64,000 nucleotides of DNA from Herbaspirillum sp. DW155 (lineage in GTDB: Bacteria > Pseudomonadota > Gammaproteobacteria > Burkholderiales > Burkholderiaceae_D), in the NCBI RefSeq assembly GCF_037076565.1, contig NZ_AP029028.1, positions 2,976,001-3,040,000 of the forward strand, read 5' to 3'. Below the pieces are notes generated by a model. That model was not told the DNA's origin and searched no databases. It was given only the letters and a program-made list of their open reading frames with translations. Position 1 is the first letter of the stretch. Every line of letters starts with the position of its first letter. The position numbers and the translations under genes were made by a program. Below, in pieces: positions 25,911 to 36,100 of the stretch.

Positions 25911-25925
25911 TATAAATGATTTATA
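25911..25925. promoter_or_regulatory. AT-rich 7-1-7 palindrome between two GNAT genes
   Basis: TATAAATGATTTATA is a perfect inverted repeat around a central G. It fills most of the 28-base gap before the GNAT ATG at 25900. It has the 7-1-7 geometry of several metalloregulator boxes but does not match the Fur consensus well. A related but imperfect AT-rich stretch lies at 3656-3680. Confidence 0.3.
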
Positions 25926-25928
25926 GCG

Positions 25929-26342
25929 TTATTTAAGTTCATTTCCCGGTGTCAGCTCCCAGCAGCGGGGGCTGTGGGCAAAGCCGATATGGCTGTAATA
26001 GTCGGTCGCATCGGGTGCCGCCAGCAGGCGCAGGCGACAGCGCGGCCCGAGGCGGCCACGGGTGGCGCGGATCAGTTCCTTGCCGATCCCCTGGCGCTGG
26101 TACTGCTCATCCACGGCCAGCTCCGACAGGTAACAGGCATAGACGAAATCGGTCACGCAGCGCGCCACACCCACCAGCAACTCGCCATCCCAGGCGGTGG
26201 CCATCAGGCTGGCGTGGGTCACCATGGCTTGCATGCATTCGCGGTCTTCCAGAGGACGGCGCGGGCCGAGCGAAGTGCGGGAAAGAATGTCGATGAACTG
26301 ATCGGCAGTCAGGCGGAGATCGGTACGGTAGACGATGGACAT
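25929..26342 (-). CDS. GNAT N-acetyltransferase (second of two)
   Basis: 137 residues from the ATG at 26342 (a GTG at 26378 is an alternative; neither has a good ribosome site). GNAT features are LSELAVDEQYQRQGIGKELI, with the R/Q-x-x-G-x-G/A acetyl-CoA loop, and YYSHIGFAH. The substrate is unknown. It is the upstream gene of a GNAT pair; the two proteins are only distantly similar, so not a recent tandem duplication. Confidence 0.82.
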   Translation of the reverse strand: MSIVYRTDLRLTADQFIDILSRTSLGPRRPLEDRECMQAMVTHASLMATAWDGELLVGVARCVTDFVYACYLSELAVDEQYQRQGIGKELIRATRGRLGPRCRLRLLAAPDATDYYSHIGFAHSPRCWELTPGNELK

Positions 26343-26388
26343 GGGCGCGCTGGCGGTCGTGACGACGAAGCCGGTCACGTTAACACAA

Positions 26389-26419
26389 AACGCCGCAGAG
26401 CATGCAGCGCTGCGGCGTT
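26389..26419 (-). terminator. Intrinsic terminator of the histidine phosphatase gene
   Basis: AACGCCGCAG (26389-26398) pairs with CTGCGGCGTT (26410-26419). On the minus strand the stem ends in TTTT. It lies 26 bases after the phosphatase stop. Confidence 0.65.
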
Positions 26420-26444
26420 ACCTGCCCGGCACGACGAGGACCGC

Positions 26445-27023
26445 TCAGTCCGGACGGGCGTAGACCTTGTGCGACACGGGCTTGCCGCTGGCATCCACCC
26501 GCACCAGCACCATCTCGCCGGAGGCTACGCTCTCGCCGGTCCAGCGGGCGATGTTCACGTCATGGGTCACCAGGATCAGCGCACGGCTGCCCTTGGCGGG
26601 CAAGGCGCTGCGCAGATACCGTTCCAGCCGCTGGATCGTGCGCCCGGCCTGGGCAGGATCATTGAAGAACGAGGCCAGTCCGTCTTCCACCTGCGGTGTG
26701 CCGAAGCCCAGCAAGGCCGCCGTCTCCGTGGTGCGGCACCACGGGCTGCTGGCGACCACGGCACTCTCGACGCCCTGCTGGCGCAGCCAGTTGCCAATCT
26801 TGCGGGCCTGTTCGCGGCCTTCTTCGTTGAGGTTGCGCTGGGTGGCGCAATCATTGAGGCTGAAACCAGCCGGGTCGCCGATGCCGGGCGCGCGGGCGTG
26901 GCGCATGATCAGGAGCTGATCGCCCCGGGCCAGTTGATCCGACAGTTCCGAGGCATGGGCCGCCACGGACAGCCATGAGCAGACCAGCAGAGAAAAGAGG
27001 AAGGCAGCAAGACGCGACGACAT
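26445..27023 (-). CDS. Secreted histidine phosphatase family protein
   Basis: 192 residues. A signal peptide (MSSRLAAFLFSLLVCSWLS, cut near AAHA) precedes the phosphatase motif LIMRHARAPG with the catalytic histidine. A second histidine lies in ILVTHDVNIARWTG. It belongs to branch 1/2 histidine phosphatases exported to the periplasm; the substrate is unknown. GAGG precedes the ATG at 27023; the frame extends to 27083 but would put the signal peptide internally. Confidence 0.82.
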   Translation of the reverse strand: MSSRLAAFLFSLLVCSWLSVAAHASELSDQLARGDQLLIMRHARAPGIGDPAGFSLNDCATQRNLNEEGREQARKIGNWLRQQGVESAVVASSPWCRTTETAALLGFGTPQVEDGLASFFNDPAQAGRTIQRLERYLRSALPAKGSRALILVTHDVNIARWTGESVASGEMVLVRVDASGKPVSHKVYARPD

Positions 27024-27162
27024 GAGAGCCTCGACCGGATCGGTGATGATGTAAGCCGCAAGTCTAGCCCAGAGGCAAGACACCCAACCTGTCCCGGCGC
27101 TGCATTTGCCGCGTCAAAGACAGGTCATGGTGCAGAAAACGTCAGCCTGTGCGCCGATTCGT

Positions 27163-27945
27163 TCAGGCGTTTTTCCAGCCCGGTGCGCGTTTTTCAAGGA
27201 AGGCGTTGACGCCTTCCTTCTGGTCCTGGGTATCGAAGAGATCGACGAAGAGTTCGCGTTCGGTCTGCAGGATGGTACCCAGCGGGTTGTGGCGCGCGCC
27301 CTGGATCAGCTGCTTGCTGGCCGCCACCGAGGACGGGCTCTGCTTCTCGGCCTGCAGTGCCAGCGCCAGTGCGCGTTCGCGCGCCTGGCCCCGGGGCACC
27401 ACTTCTTCCACCAGGCCGATGCGCAAGGCGGTCTCGGCATTGACCCGCTCGCCGCACAGGATCATGCGCTTGGCCCAGCCCTCACCGACCAGCCAGGGCA
27501 GGTTCTGCGTCCCCCCGGCACAAGGCAGCAGGCCCACGGCGGCTTCGGGCAGGGCCATCTGGGCTTGTTCTTCGGCGATGCGGATGTCGCAGGCCAGCGC
27601 ACACTCCAGGCCGCCGCCCATGGCATAGCCATTGATGGCGGCAATGGAGACCCCACGGAAGGCCGTCAGCGTCTCGAAGGCTTCGCCAAAGCGGCGCGCC
27701 ATTTCGCGCGCCATGGCCTTGTCGCCATCGGCGAACAATTTGAGGTCCGCCCCGGCCGAGAAGAATTTCTCCCCCTCACCGGTCACCACCAGGGTGTAGA
27801 TGTCACGGTCGGCATTGAGGTCCCTGACCAGGCGCGTGAGGTCCGCCAGCGCCTCGCGGGTCCAGGTGTTGGCGGGAGGATTGGAAAGTGTCAGCACGGC
27901 GGTGTGGCCGCGTTTTTCCAGCTTCAGGTTGGTGTAGTCGGGCAT
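27163..27945 (-). CDS. Enoyl-CoA hydratase/isomerase family protein
   Basis: 260 residues. Crotonase-fold motifs: oxyanion-hole segments FFSAGADLK and INGYAMGGGLECALACD, and the catalytic glutamate region ALPEAAVGLLPCAGGT. TGAGGA precedes the ATG. It begins 26 bases after the acyl-CoA dehydrogenase stop on the same strand, so the two probably catalyse consecutive steps (dehydrogenation, then hydration) of branched-chain acyl-CoA breakdown. No mmsA/mmsB-type genes are in view. Confidence 0.88.
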   Translation of the reverse strand: MPDYTNLKLEKRGHTAVLTLSNPPANTWTREALADLTRLVRDLNADRDIYTLVVTGEGEKFFSAGADLKLFADGDKAMAREMARRFGEAFETLTAFRGVSIAAINGYAMGGGLECALACDIRIAEEQAQMALPEAAVGLLPCAGGTQNLPWLVGEGWAKRMILCGERVNAETALRIGLVEEVVPRGQARERALALALQAEKQSPSSVAASKQLIQGARHNPLGTILQTERELFVDLFDTQDQKEGVNAFLEKRAPGWKNA

Positions 27946-27971
27946 GCTTTCCTCAGGATGGGGGGGATGGT

Positions 27972-29132
27972 TCAGCGGATGTCGTCCAGCGTGTCGCGGC
28001 CGAGCAGGTTGCGCGAGATGATCACGCGCATGATTTCATTGGTGCCTTCCAGAATCTGGTGCACCCGCACGTCGCGGAAATACCGTTCCAGCGGATATTC
28101 ACGAATGTAGCCATAGCCGCCATGCAACTGCAGCGCCTCGTTGCAGATACGGAAGCCCAGGTCGGTGGCCAGCCGCTTGGCCATGGCGCAATACGTGGTC
28201 GCCTCGGGCGAACCGGCATCCAGCTTGCTCGCGGCCAGGCGCACCATCTGGCGGGCTGCCACCAGTTCGGTCTGCATGTCGGCCAGCTTGAATTGCAGCG
28301 CCTGGAAGTCGGCAAGCGGACGGCCGAACTGCTTGCGTTGCTTCATGTAGGCATGGGCTGCATCCAATGCCGCCTGCGCTGCACCCACCGAGCAGGTGGC
28401 GATATTGATGCGCCCGCCATCCAGTCCCTTCATGGCGAAGACGAAGCCCTCGCCTTCCTCACCCAGCAGGTTGCCCACCGGCACCTTGACGTTATCGAAG
28501 CTGATGGTGCGCGTGGGCTGGCTGTTCCAGCCCATCTTGCTTTCCTTCTTGCCATAGCTGACGCCGGGCGTGTCGCCCGGCACGGCAATGGCGGAGACGC
28601 CGCGCGCACCGGGACCACCCGTGCGCGCCATCACCACCAGCAGGTCGGTGCTGCCCGCACCCGAAATGAAGGCCTTGGAACCGTTGATCAGGTAGAAGTC
28701 ATCCACCCGGCGTGCCGTGGTCTTGAGCGATGCCGCATCCGAGCCCGAGCCCGGCTCGGTCAGGCAGTAGGAACCGATCTTCTGGCCAGCGGCCAGTTGC
28801 TCGCACCATTCTTCCTTCAGTTCGGCATGGCCCCAGGTGGCGACCATCCAGCTGACCATGTTGTGGATGGTGAGGTAGGCCGCCGTCGACGTACAGGCGC
28901 GCGCCAGTTCCTCGAAGACGATGGTCGCATCCAGTCGTGACAGGCCCAGTCCTCCCACCGCTTCCGGCGTGTAGAGACCGCAGAAGCCCAGTTCACCGGC
29001 CTTGGCGATCACGTCCAGGGGGAAGTGCGCTTGCTCGTCCCACCGGGCTGCAAAAGGTGCCATCTCGCCGGCGGCAAAGTCGCGCGCACTTTGCTGGAAG
29101 GCCAGCTGGTCTTCATTGAGTTCAAAATCCAT
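27972..29132 (-). CDS. Acyl-CoA dehydrogenase, isobutyryl-CoA dehydrogenase-like
   Basis: 386 residues, the usual length. FAD and substrate motifs: CLTEPGSGSDAASLKT and the arginine/aromatic stretch near GGRINIATCSVG. The C-terminal domain has QLHGGYGYIREYPLERYFRDVR and QILEGTNEIMR, with the catalytic glutamate in LEGT as in most short-chain family members. It resembles the ACAD8/MmgC branch acting on isobutyryl-CoA in valine breakdown. Pairing with the hydratase gene supports that. GAGACGAGC lies before the ATG. Confidence 0.88.
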   Translation of the reverse strand: MDFELNEDQLAFQQSARDFAAGEMAPFAARWDEQAHFPLDVIAKAGELGFCGLYTPEAVGGLGLSRLDATIVFEELARACTSTAAYLTIHNMVSWMVATWGHAELKEEWCEQLAAGQKIGSYCLTEPGSGSDAASLKTTARRVDDFYLINGSKAFISGAGSTDLLVVMARTGGPGARGVSAIAVPGDTPGVSYGKKESKMGWNSQPTRTISFDNVKVPVGNLLGEEGEGFVFAMKGLDGGRINIATCSVGAAQAALDAAHAYMKQRKQFGRPLADFQALQFKLADMQTELVAARQMVRLAASKLDAGSPEATTYCAMAKRLATDLGFRICNEALQLHGGYGYIREYPLERYFRDVRVHQILEGTNEIMRVIISRNLLGRDTLDDIR

Positions 29133-29918
29133 GCTCGTCTCCTGTTCGTTGTTTTACCCAGGCTGTGCGGCCTTGCGCTTTAGCTTAATGGAATTCGCGC
29201 CGCGCAGTTGTCACTGGCGCGACATTGGCTTGCCAGGCGCAACAGGGCCTGGATGCCGCAGCGATGAAAGACAGAGGGCGCCTTCGGTGGCGATGTAATG
29301 GTGTCGTCGCGACTGACTGGCGCCAGCCCGGAAGTGTCTGCAACTGTACCGGTAAGGTTTGCAGATGTAACGATGACGGTAGGCAAGCCGTCTGTCGCGA
29401 AAGTACCGGTGGTCTGATCGAAGACCGGCAAGTGAGCTCACTGTGGTCACAGCCTGTGCGCAGTTGCGATCACCTTCTACGGTTGGCGTCGCCGCTGCGG
29501 CAGGCTCAGCTGCCGGACGGAGCGGCATTGCTTGTCTCCGAAATTTTTGTTTCAGATAGCGTCTGCCATTACTGCACCGGGTAAGGCACATCACTGCCAG
29601 ACGCATCGACCGGGGTAGCGGTCCTCACAACAATCTCCGTCTCAAAAACTGCTGTGACTGAAGTCTATCCGCCGGGCGGCAGAATCCGGAAATACCGAAT
29701 GAGGATAGGGGTATAAGGAAAAACGATAACCCCCGTTGCGAGCCGTGACAGCGCCCGCTCCGGCTTGCCGTGCGGCAATCCGGGCTGCCGGCGTGAAATG
29801 ATTTCAGCGCCTTTTTCATCCTTCTGAAACCAACTCGCGTTATGCTTGCGGCCAATTTTTGTCCTGCCCAACAGCCGCCTTTCCCCACAACAACATACTG
29901 AACCCGCCACGAAGAATC
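29133..29918. other. 786-base gene-poor stretch with possible decayed frames
   Basis: No convincing gene. On the minus strand two overlapping frames (about 29211-29606 and 29180-29431) read like one short Thr/Ala-rich protein broken by a frameshift near 29440 (TTVSSL then PVFDQTTGTFATDG). Start, ribosome site and family match are all missing. A compact inverted repeat (29760-29783, CCGGCTTGCCG and CGGCAATCCGG) lies nearer the diguanylate cyclase gene, whose promoter must also be here. Confidence 0.35.
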
Positions 29919-30863
29919 ATGAGCACCTCCACCGAAGAACAAATGGAACCCGATAGCGCGGTCTACAAAACCCTGCTCGAATCGACCAAGGCGATTCCCT
30001 GGAAGATCGACTGGAGCACCATGCAGTTCGCCTACATCGGCCCGCAGATCGAACAACTGCTGGGCTGGTCCCCGGAGAGCTGGAAGAGCGCCGAAGACTG
30101 GGCCATGCGCATCCACGCCGAAGACCGAGAAGCGGTGGTCAACTTCTGCATTGCGCAATCCAAAGCCGGTGCCGACCACGAGGCCGACTACCGCGCACTG
30201 ACCCGCGATGGCGAGCACGTCTGGATCCGCGACGTGGTGCATGTGGTGCGCAACGCCGATGGCAGCCCGAATTCGCTGATCGGCTTCATGTTCGACATCA
30301 CCGAGCGCAAGAAGACCGAGGCCCGCCTGATGGAGTTGCAGAAGGAACTGGAAGCGCTGTCCTATCGCGATGGCCTGACCAACGTGGCCAACCGCCGCAT
30401 GTTCGATTCGGCGCTGGAAGTGGAATGGGCCAATGCGGTCAACACGCGCGCACCGCTGTCGCTGATCATGCTCGATATCGATTACTTCAAGCAGTACAAC
30501 GACCATTACGGCCATATCCGCGGTGACGAGTGCCTCAAGCAGGTGGCCAGCATCCTCAGTCAGAGCGCCACCCGCAGCCGCGATTTCTTTGCCCGCTATG
30601 GCGGCGAGGAATTCGTGCTGATCCTGCCCGAATGCGATGAAAAGGCCGCCCTGCAGGTGGCGCAACGCTGCCGCACGCTGATCAACGAGGCGCGCATTCC
30701 CCACGCCAGATCGCAGATTTCGGAGTACGTCACCATCAGCCTGGGCGTGACCACCATCGTGCCCTCGCCCATGGACCAGCGCATCGCCTTCCTGGAACAA
30801 GCCGACCGACGCCTTTACCGCGCCAAGCAGCTGGGCCGCGACTGTATCGGCGTGGGCGACTGA
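29919..30863 (+). CDS. PAS-GGDEF diguanylate cyclase
   Basis: 314 residues. One PAS domain with PAC (about 20-135, ending GFMFDITERKK) precedes a GGDEF domain (about 150-310). The active-site loop is RYGGEEFV and the I-site RSRD lies at the standard distance upstream, so product inhibition by c-di-GMP is expected. There are no transmembrane helices or heme/flavin signature that I can name, so the cue is cytosolic but unknown. The ATG at 29919 gives an N-terminus without excess; its ribosome site is weak. Confidence 0.9.
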   Translation: MSTSTEEQMEPDSAVYKTLLESTKAIPWKIDWSTMQFAYIGPQIEQLLGWSPESWKSAEDWAMRIHAEDREAVVNFCIAQSKAGADHEADYRALTRDGEHVWIRDVVHVVRNADGSPNSLIGFMFDITERKKTEARLMELQKELEALSYRDGLTNVANRRMFDSALEVEWANAVNTRAPLSLIMLDIDYFKQYNDHYGHIRGDECLKQVASILSQSATRSRDFFARYGGEEFVLILPECDEKAALQVAQRCRTLINEARIPHARSQISEYVTISLGVTTIVPSPMDQRIAFLEQADRRLYRAKQLGRDCIGVGD

Positions 30864-30964
30864 ACTGTATCTGTCTGGCGGCGAAGGCCGTGGCTACAAT
30901 CGGCCTTCCTGCTTCCGCCGGCATCCGGCATTGCGGAAGTTTCCTGACCTCGCTGCGAGACCTC

Positions 30965-31855
30965 ATGCCTGCCACCTACGCCTACCGCCTGCTCAACGTC
31001 TTTGCCGAATCGACTTTCGGCGGCAATCCCCTGTGCGTGTTCGAAGACGCACGCGGCCTCGATGACGTCACCATGCAGGCACTGGCACTGCAATTCAATC
31101 TCTCGGAAACCAGCTTCATCCTGCCCTCGGCCGTGGCCGATGCGCGGGTGCGCATCTTCACTCCCGACGTCGAGCTGCCCTTTGCCGGCCACCCCACGCT
31201 GGGCACCGCACCGGTGGTGCGCGAGCTGCTCGGCAGCGGTGACGCGCTGCGTCTGGAGGTCAAGGCCGGCGTGGTGCCGGTGCAGGCCAGCGGCGAGGTC
31301 TGGACCCTGACTGCGCCCTGCCCGGCTGGTCCGCGCACAGCGCCGTTGCCACTGCCGCGCGCCGAGGTGGCGGCGCTGCTGGGGCTGAACCAAAGCGACC
31401 TGGGCGCCGATCCCATGTGGGTCGATACGGGCGCAGAGCACCTGCTGATTCCCTTGCGCTCGACTGACGCGGTACGGCGCGCCCAGCCCGACACCGGCCG
31501 GCTGGGAAGCTGGCCGGTCGGCCCCTGCGGGCGCAGGACGGCGTATGTCTTCGCTTTCGATGAAGAGGCCCCGGGCCAGGTGCTGGCGCGCTACTTCTAC
31601 CCCAGGCAAGGCGGCGGCGTGGCCGAAGACCCCGGCACCGGCTCGGCCTGCGCCAACCTCGGCGGCTGGCTGATTGCCACCGGCCATGCTCTGCCGACGC
31701 AATACGCCATCGACCAGGGCGCTGCCGTGGGCCGCCCGTCGCGCCTGCGCCTGAAGGTCGATGCCGAAGGCGCCATCCAGGTCGGCGGACGCGTCATCGA
31801 GATCGGACGCGGCACGCTCACCATCGATCCGGTCGGTCGCACCCTGCTGGCCTGA
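30965..31855 (+). CDS. PhzF-family isomerase/epimerase-like protein
   Basis: 296 residues. PhzF hallmarks: TFGGNPLCVF near the N-terminus, the catalytic glutamate in NLSETSFIL, FAGHPTLGTA, and DPGTGSACANLGG. The fold is a diaminopimelate-epimerase-like dimer; PhzF isomerises DHHA in phenazine synthesis, but most family members have unknown roles and no phz genes are present. It starts 101 bases after the diguanylate cyclase and is followed by a strong terminator. Confidence 0.88.
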   Translation: MPATYAYRLLNVFAESTFGGNPLCVFEDARGLDDVTMQALALQFNLSETSFILPSAVADARVRIFTPDVELPFAGHPTLGTAPVVRELLGSGDALRLEVKAGVVPVQASGEVWTLTAPCPAGPRTAPLPLPRAEVAALLGLNQSDLGADPMWVDTGAEHLLIPLRSTDAVRRAQPDTGRLGSWPVGPCGRRTAYVFAFDEEAPGQVLARYFYPRQGGGVAEDPGTGSACANLGGWLIATGHALPTQYAIDQGAAVGRPSRLRLKVDAEGAIQVGGRVIEIGRGTLTIDPVGRTLLA

Positions 31856-32271
31856 GCAGGCAAGCCACCATCGCCGAGACCAGCGAAGCGCAAAGCCAGT
31901 GTTTTCTGCTCCGGAAACACTGGCTTTTTTGTGCATCGCCGGCCGCTTCCGGAGCGGCTCATCCACCCTTTGCGGGTCTTCCGCGCACGCCGCATGCAGC
32001 CCCGCGCAACCGGCCATGCCAGGTGCCGACGCATTCTGTTGCGCAATGGAATCTGCTCGGGTAACATCGCTCGCGTCCGGTGAAGGACTGCTCACGCAGC
32101 AGTGGCAACACTTGAAGCTGAGCAGCTCATCACACCGCCTCCACGGGCGGCGATACAGAACAACAAGTCAGGGCACCGTCAGGTTCGGTGATTTCAGGGA
32201 AGGACGACACGGCATGCATCGAGCGTGGCATCGCGCAACAGGCTGGCTGGCGTCCATCAGGTGGCGTATTC
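31856..32271. other. Intergenic region of 416 bases
   Basis: It contains the PhzF terminator at its start and the promoter and leader of the binding-protein gene. Between them I see GC-rich sequence with no open frame I would defend, only a short stem-like CACGGGCGG element near 32140. No repeat or RNA family is recognised. Confidence 0.4.
31892..31930 (+). terminator. Intrinsic terminator after the PhzF gene
   Basis: AAAGCCAGTGTTT (31892-31904) pairs with AAACACTGGCTTT (31915-31927) around a 10-base loop, followed by TTT. Confidence 0.85.
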
Positions 32272-33129
32272 ATGGGGGGTAGTATTTTCAGTCAACTCTT
32301 TCGCAATCGTGCAGTACGTACCTGTGCGAGCGCGGCCACACTGTTTACCGCACTGCTGGTTTCCCCCGCTTCTCACGCTGCCGGCCCTGCCATTGCCGGC
32401 GGACCTGATTGCTCGCGTCCTTACACGCTGGCGCTGCACGATCATGGCCTGCTCTACTCGGCCGCCACCGACACCGGCATCGACAAGGATTTCGCCGATG
32501 AGCTGATCCGCCGCAGCGGCTGCAAGGTCAATGTCAGCCTGATGTCGCGTGCGCGTATCTGGCAGTTGATCGAGTCGGGTGCGCTGGACTTCAGCCTCTC
32601 CGGCATCACCAATCCGGAGCGCGACAGCTTCGCCGCCTTCGCCTGGTACTTCAGCAACAAGTACTACCTGCTGGTGCGCAAGGATGCCGGCATCAGCCAG
32701 CTGGCCGACGTGGCACGCAAGGAAGGCTTCCAGCTCGGCGTCATCCGCGGCTTTCGCTACAGCAGCAATGCCAACCGCATGGTGGACCAGCTCACCGCCG
32801 CCAATCGCGTGACCCTGGCCGGCGGACTGGACCCGCTCTATGAAGCACTGCTGCAGAACCGCATCCAGGGCATGATCATGGAGCCCTTCGATTACCCGGT
32901 GGTAGAAGAAAAACGCATTCGCGAGGTCACCACCATCATCAGCCTGGAGGATCCTTCCGTACCGCACGGATTGATCATGTCGCGCCAGGCGCTGTCGCCA
33001 GCCGAGCAGGAGAAATGGCGCTCGCTGGTCAATGGCATGCTGGCCGATGGCACGGTGCTGCGCATCTTCCGCAAATACTTCAACCCGGAACTGGCGGCGG
33101 CCATGGTCGAATTCCAGAGCAAGCCGTGA
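32272..33129 (+). CDS. Periplasmic solute-binding protein (SBP_bac_3-like)
   Basis: 285 residues. An N-terminal signal region (residues about 12-38, ending SPASHAAG) is followed by a two-lobed amino-acid-type binding domain: TLALHDHGLLYSA, IDKDFADELIRRSG, FSLSGITNPERDSF and LVRKDAGISQLADVA. No ABC permease is adjacent. Its stop overlaps the GTG start of a CHASE-PAS-GGDEF-EAL protein, so it probably serves as a periplasmic ligand-binding partner of that signalling protein rather than for transport (inference). AGGTGG precedes the ATG at 32272. Confidence 0.8.
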   Translation: MGGSIFSQLFRNRAVRTCASAATLFTALLVSPASHAAGPAIAGGPDCSRPYTLALHDHGLLYSAATDTGIDKDFADELIRRSGCKVNVSLMSRARIWQLIESGALDFSLSGITNPERDSFAAFAWYFSNKYYLLVRKDAGISQLADVARKEGFQLGVIRGFRYSSNANRMVDQLTAANRVTLAGGLDPLYEALLQNRIQGMIMEPFDYPVVEEKRIREVTTIISLEDPSVPHGLIMSRQALSPAEQEKWRSLVNGMLADGTVLRIFRKYFNPELAAAMVEFQSKP

Positions 33130-36100
33130 ACTGGATCCGCCAGATCCTGCTACCCCTGATCATCCTGGTCACAGGATTGGGCGTTACCTGGACCGCCTGG
33201 AACCACGAGCACGAAGCCGCGGCCAAGGAAGTCCACACGCAGTTCGCCTCGGTGTTGCGCGAAACGGTGAGCCGTATCGAGCAGCGCATCGCCTCCTACG
33301 AACAGATGCTGCACGGGGTGCAGGGGCTGGTCTCGGCCACCGGCAGCATCGACCGCAACCAGTTCCGCGACTATGTGGAAGCGCTCAACCTGAACGCCAA
33401 TTTTTCGGGCATCCAGGCCATCGCCATCGAAGAGTGGGTGCCGGCGTCGCAATTGCAGGCGCACATCGCGCGCCTGCAGCGCCAGGGACTGGCCGACTAC
33501 AAGATCAGCCCGCCGGGCGCTCGACTGGCCTATGCGCCGACCATCCTGCGCGAGCCCTATGTAGGCCGCAATCGCCGCCCCTTCGGCAGCGACCAGTGGT
33601 CCGATCCGGTGCGTCGTGCAGCGATGGAGAAGGCGCGCGACTCGGGCATGGCGACCATTTCCGGCAAGATCGTGGTCACCGATGAAGGTCTGGACACCCC
33701 GGCCTTCATGATGTACCTGCCGCTGTATGAGCCAGGCAAGCCACAGTCCACCATCGCCGAGCGCCGTGCCAGTCTGATCGGCTGGGTGCATGCAGGCTTC
33801 CGCATGAGCGACGTGATCGCCAGTCTGTATGGCGAAAGCAGTCGCACCGTCGCCTTCTCCCTGTATGACGGCGTGACCCGCGAACCGCAGGCGCTGATGT
33901 ACAGCTCGCCGCTGGCCAGCGGCCCTTTGCATCGGCCGCGCCTGCAGGCTGACGAATACCTGGTGGTGGCCAACCATACCTGGACCTTGACGGTCAGCAC
34001 CACCGATGCCTTCACCGCACAGTTCGGCCGCAATGCCGAGCCCCTGATCGTCGCCACCGGTGTAGGCATGAGCATCACGCTGGCGCTGCTGGCCTGGCTG
34101 ATGATGTCCAGTCGCAAGCGTGCGGTGCGCCTGGCCGAGAAGATGACCGCCGAGCTGCGCGCCAGCGAAGAACAGTTCCGCGCCATCGCCGACTGCACCG
34201 TCAACTGGGAAGTCTGGTGGGGCCTGGACGGGCGCCCGCGCTGGATCAATCACGCCGTGCGCGATTACACCGGTTACACGGTCGAACAATGCCTGTCCAT
34301 GCCGGACTTCATCGGCACCATCGTCCATCCTGATGACGAGGACCGCATCCGCGCCGAGCTGGCCCGCTGCATGGATGGACAAAAGCGCGAGGACGTGGAG
34401 TTCCGCTGCGTGCGCAAGGATGGCACGGTGTTCTGGCTGGCACTGTCCTCGGCACCGATTGCCGATGCACTGGGCGGCCTGACGGGCTTTCGCACCAGTG
34501 CGCGCGACATCACCGAGCGCAAGCAGATCGAAGCCGAATTGCGCATTTCGGCGGTGGCCTTCGATTCGCGCGAGGGCCTGCTCATTACCGACGCCCACAG
34601 CCAGATCCTGCGCGTGAACAAGGCCTTCACCGAAATCACCGGCTACACCGCCGAGGAAATCGTCGGCAAGCATCCTGACCTGCTGCGCTCGGACCGCCAC
34701 GGCCCGGCCTTCTTCCAGGAAATGCGCGAGAGCATCCTCCGCTTCGGCAAGTGGCAGGGTGAAATCTGGGAGCGCCGCAAGAACGGCGAGGTCTATCCCG
34801 AATGGCTGACCATCTCGGCCGTCAAGAACAAGGACAACCAGGTCACCCACTACGTCAGCACCCATCACGACATCAGTGACCGCAAGCTGGCCGAGGAACG
34901 CATCCGCGAACTGGCCTTCTTCGATGCCCTCACGCGCCTGCCCAACCGCACGCTGCTGCTGGACCGCCTCAAGCAGGCCATTGTGCTCTCGCCGCGTACG
35001 CGCACCTGCGGCGCGCTGCTGTTCATCGACCTGGACCACTTCAAGACCTTGAACGATACGATCGGCCATGAAAAAGGCGACACCCTGTTGAAGCAGGTGG
35101 CCCAGCGCCTGCTGGCCAACGTGCGCGAAAACGATACGGTCGCGCGCGTGGGCGGGGACGAATTCGTGGTGGTGCTGGAGGGCCTGAACGAAAGCCAGCA
35201 GGAAGCCGCCACCCAGACCCGCGCCATCGGCGAGAAGATCCTGGCTGCGCTGGGGGCGACCTACCAGCTCGATGAACTGGAATACCGCACCACCGCCAGC
35301 ATCGGCGCGACCGTCTTCCTGGGCCGCGCGGCCTCGGTGGATGAACTCATGAAGCAGGCCGACCTGGCCATGTACAAGGCCAAGGAAACCGGCCGCAACG
35401 CGCTGCGCTTCTTCGATCCGGCCATGCAGACCGCCGTGCTGGAGCGGGCCACCCTGGAAGCGGGCCTGCGCAAGGCCATCGAGGGTGAGCAGCTGCTGCT
35501 GCACTATCAGCCGCAGGTGGTCGACGGTGGCCGCGTGACCGGTGCCGAAGTACTGGTGCGCTGGCAGCACCCGCAACGCGGCATGGTGCCGCCGGGCGAT
35601 TTCATCCCGCTGGCCGAAGAAACCGGACTGATCCTCCCGCTGGGCAACTGGGTGCTGGAAACCGCCTGCAAGCAACTGGCCGCCTGGGCCAAGCGGCCGC
35701 GCATGGCCGAGCTCAGCATTGCGGTCAACGTCAGCGCGCCGCAGCTGCGCGAGCCTGATTTCGTGCAGACCGTGCTGGACATCATCGAGCGCAGCGGCGC
35801 CAATCCGCGCCGCCTGAAGCTGGAACTCACCGAAAGCCTGCTGGTGGACAACGTGGAAGACATCATCCAGAAGATGTTTGCCTTGAAGGCTTATGGCGTG
35901 GAGTTTTCGCTGGACGATTTCGGCACCGGCTACTCCTCGCTTTCTTACCTCAAGCGGCTGCCGCTGAATCAGCTTAAAATCGACCAGTCTTTCGTGCGCG
36001 ATGTCCTGATCGATCCCAACGACGCCTCGATTGCCAAGACCATCGTCAACCTGGCGCAGAGCCTGGGGCTGGGGGTGATCGCCGAGGGCGTGGAAACCGA

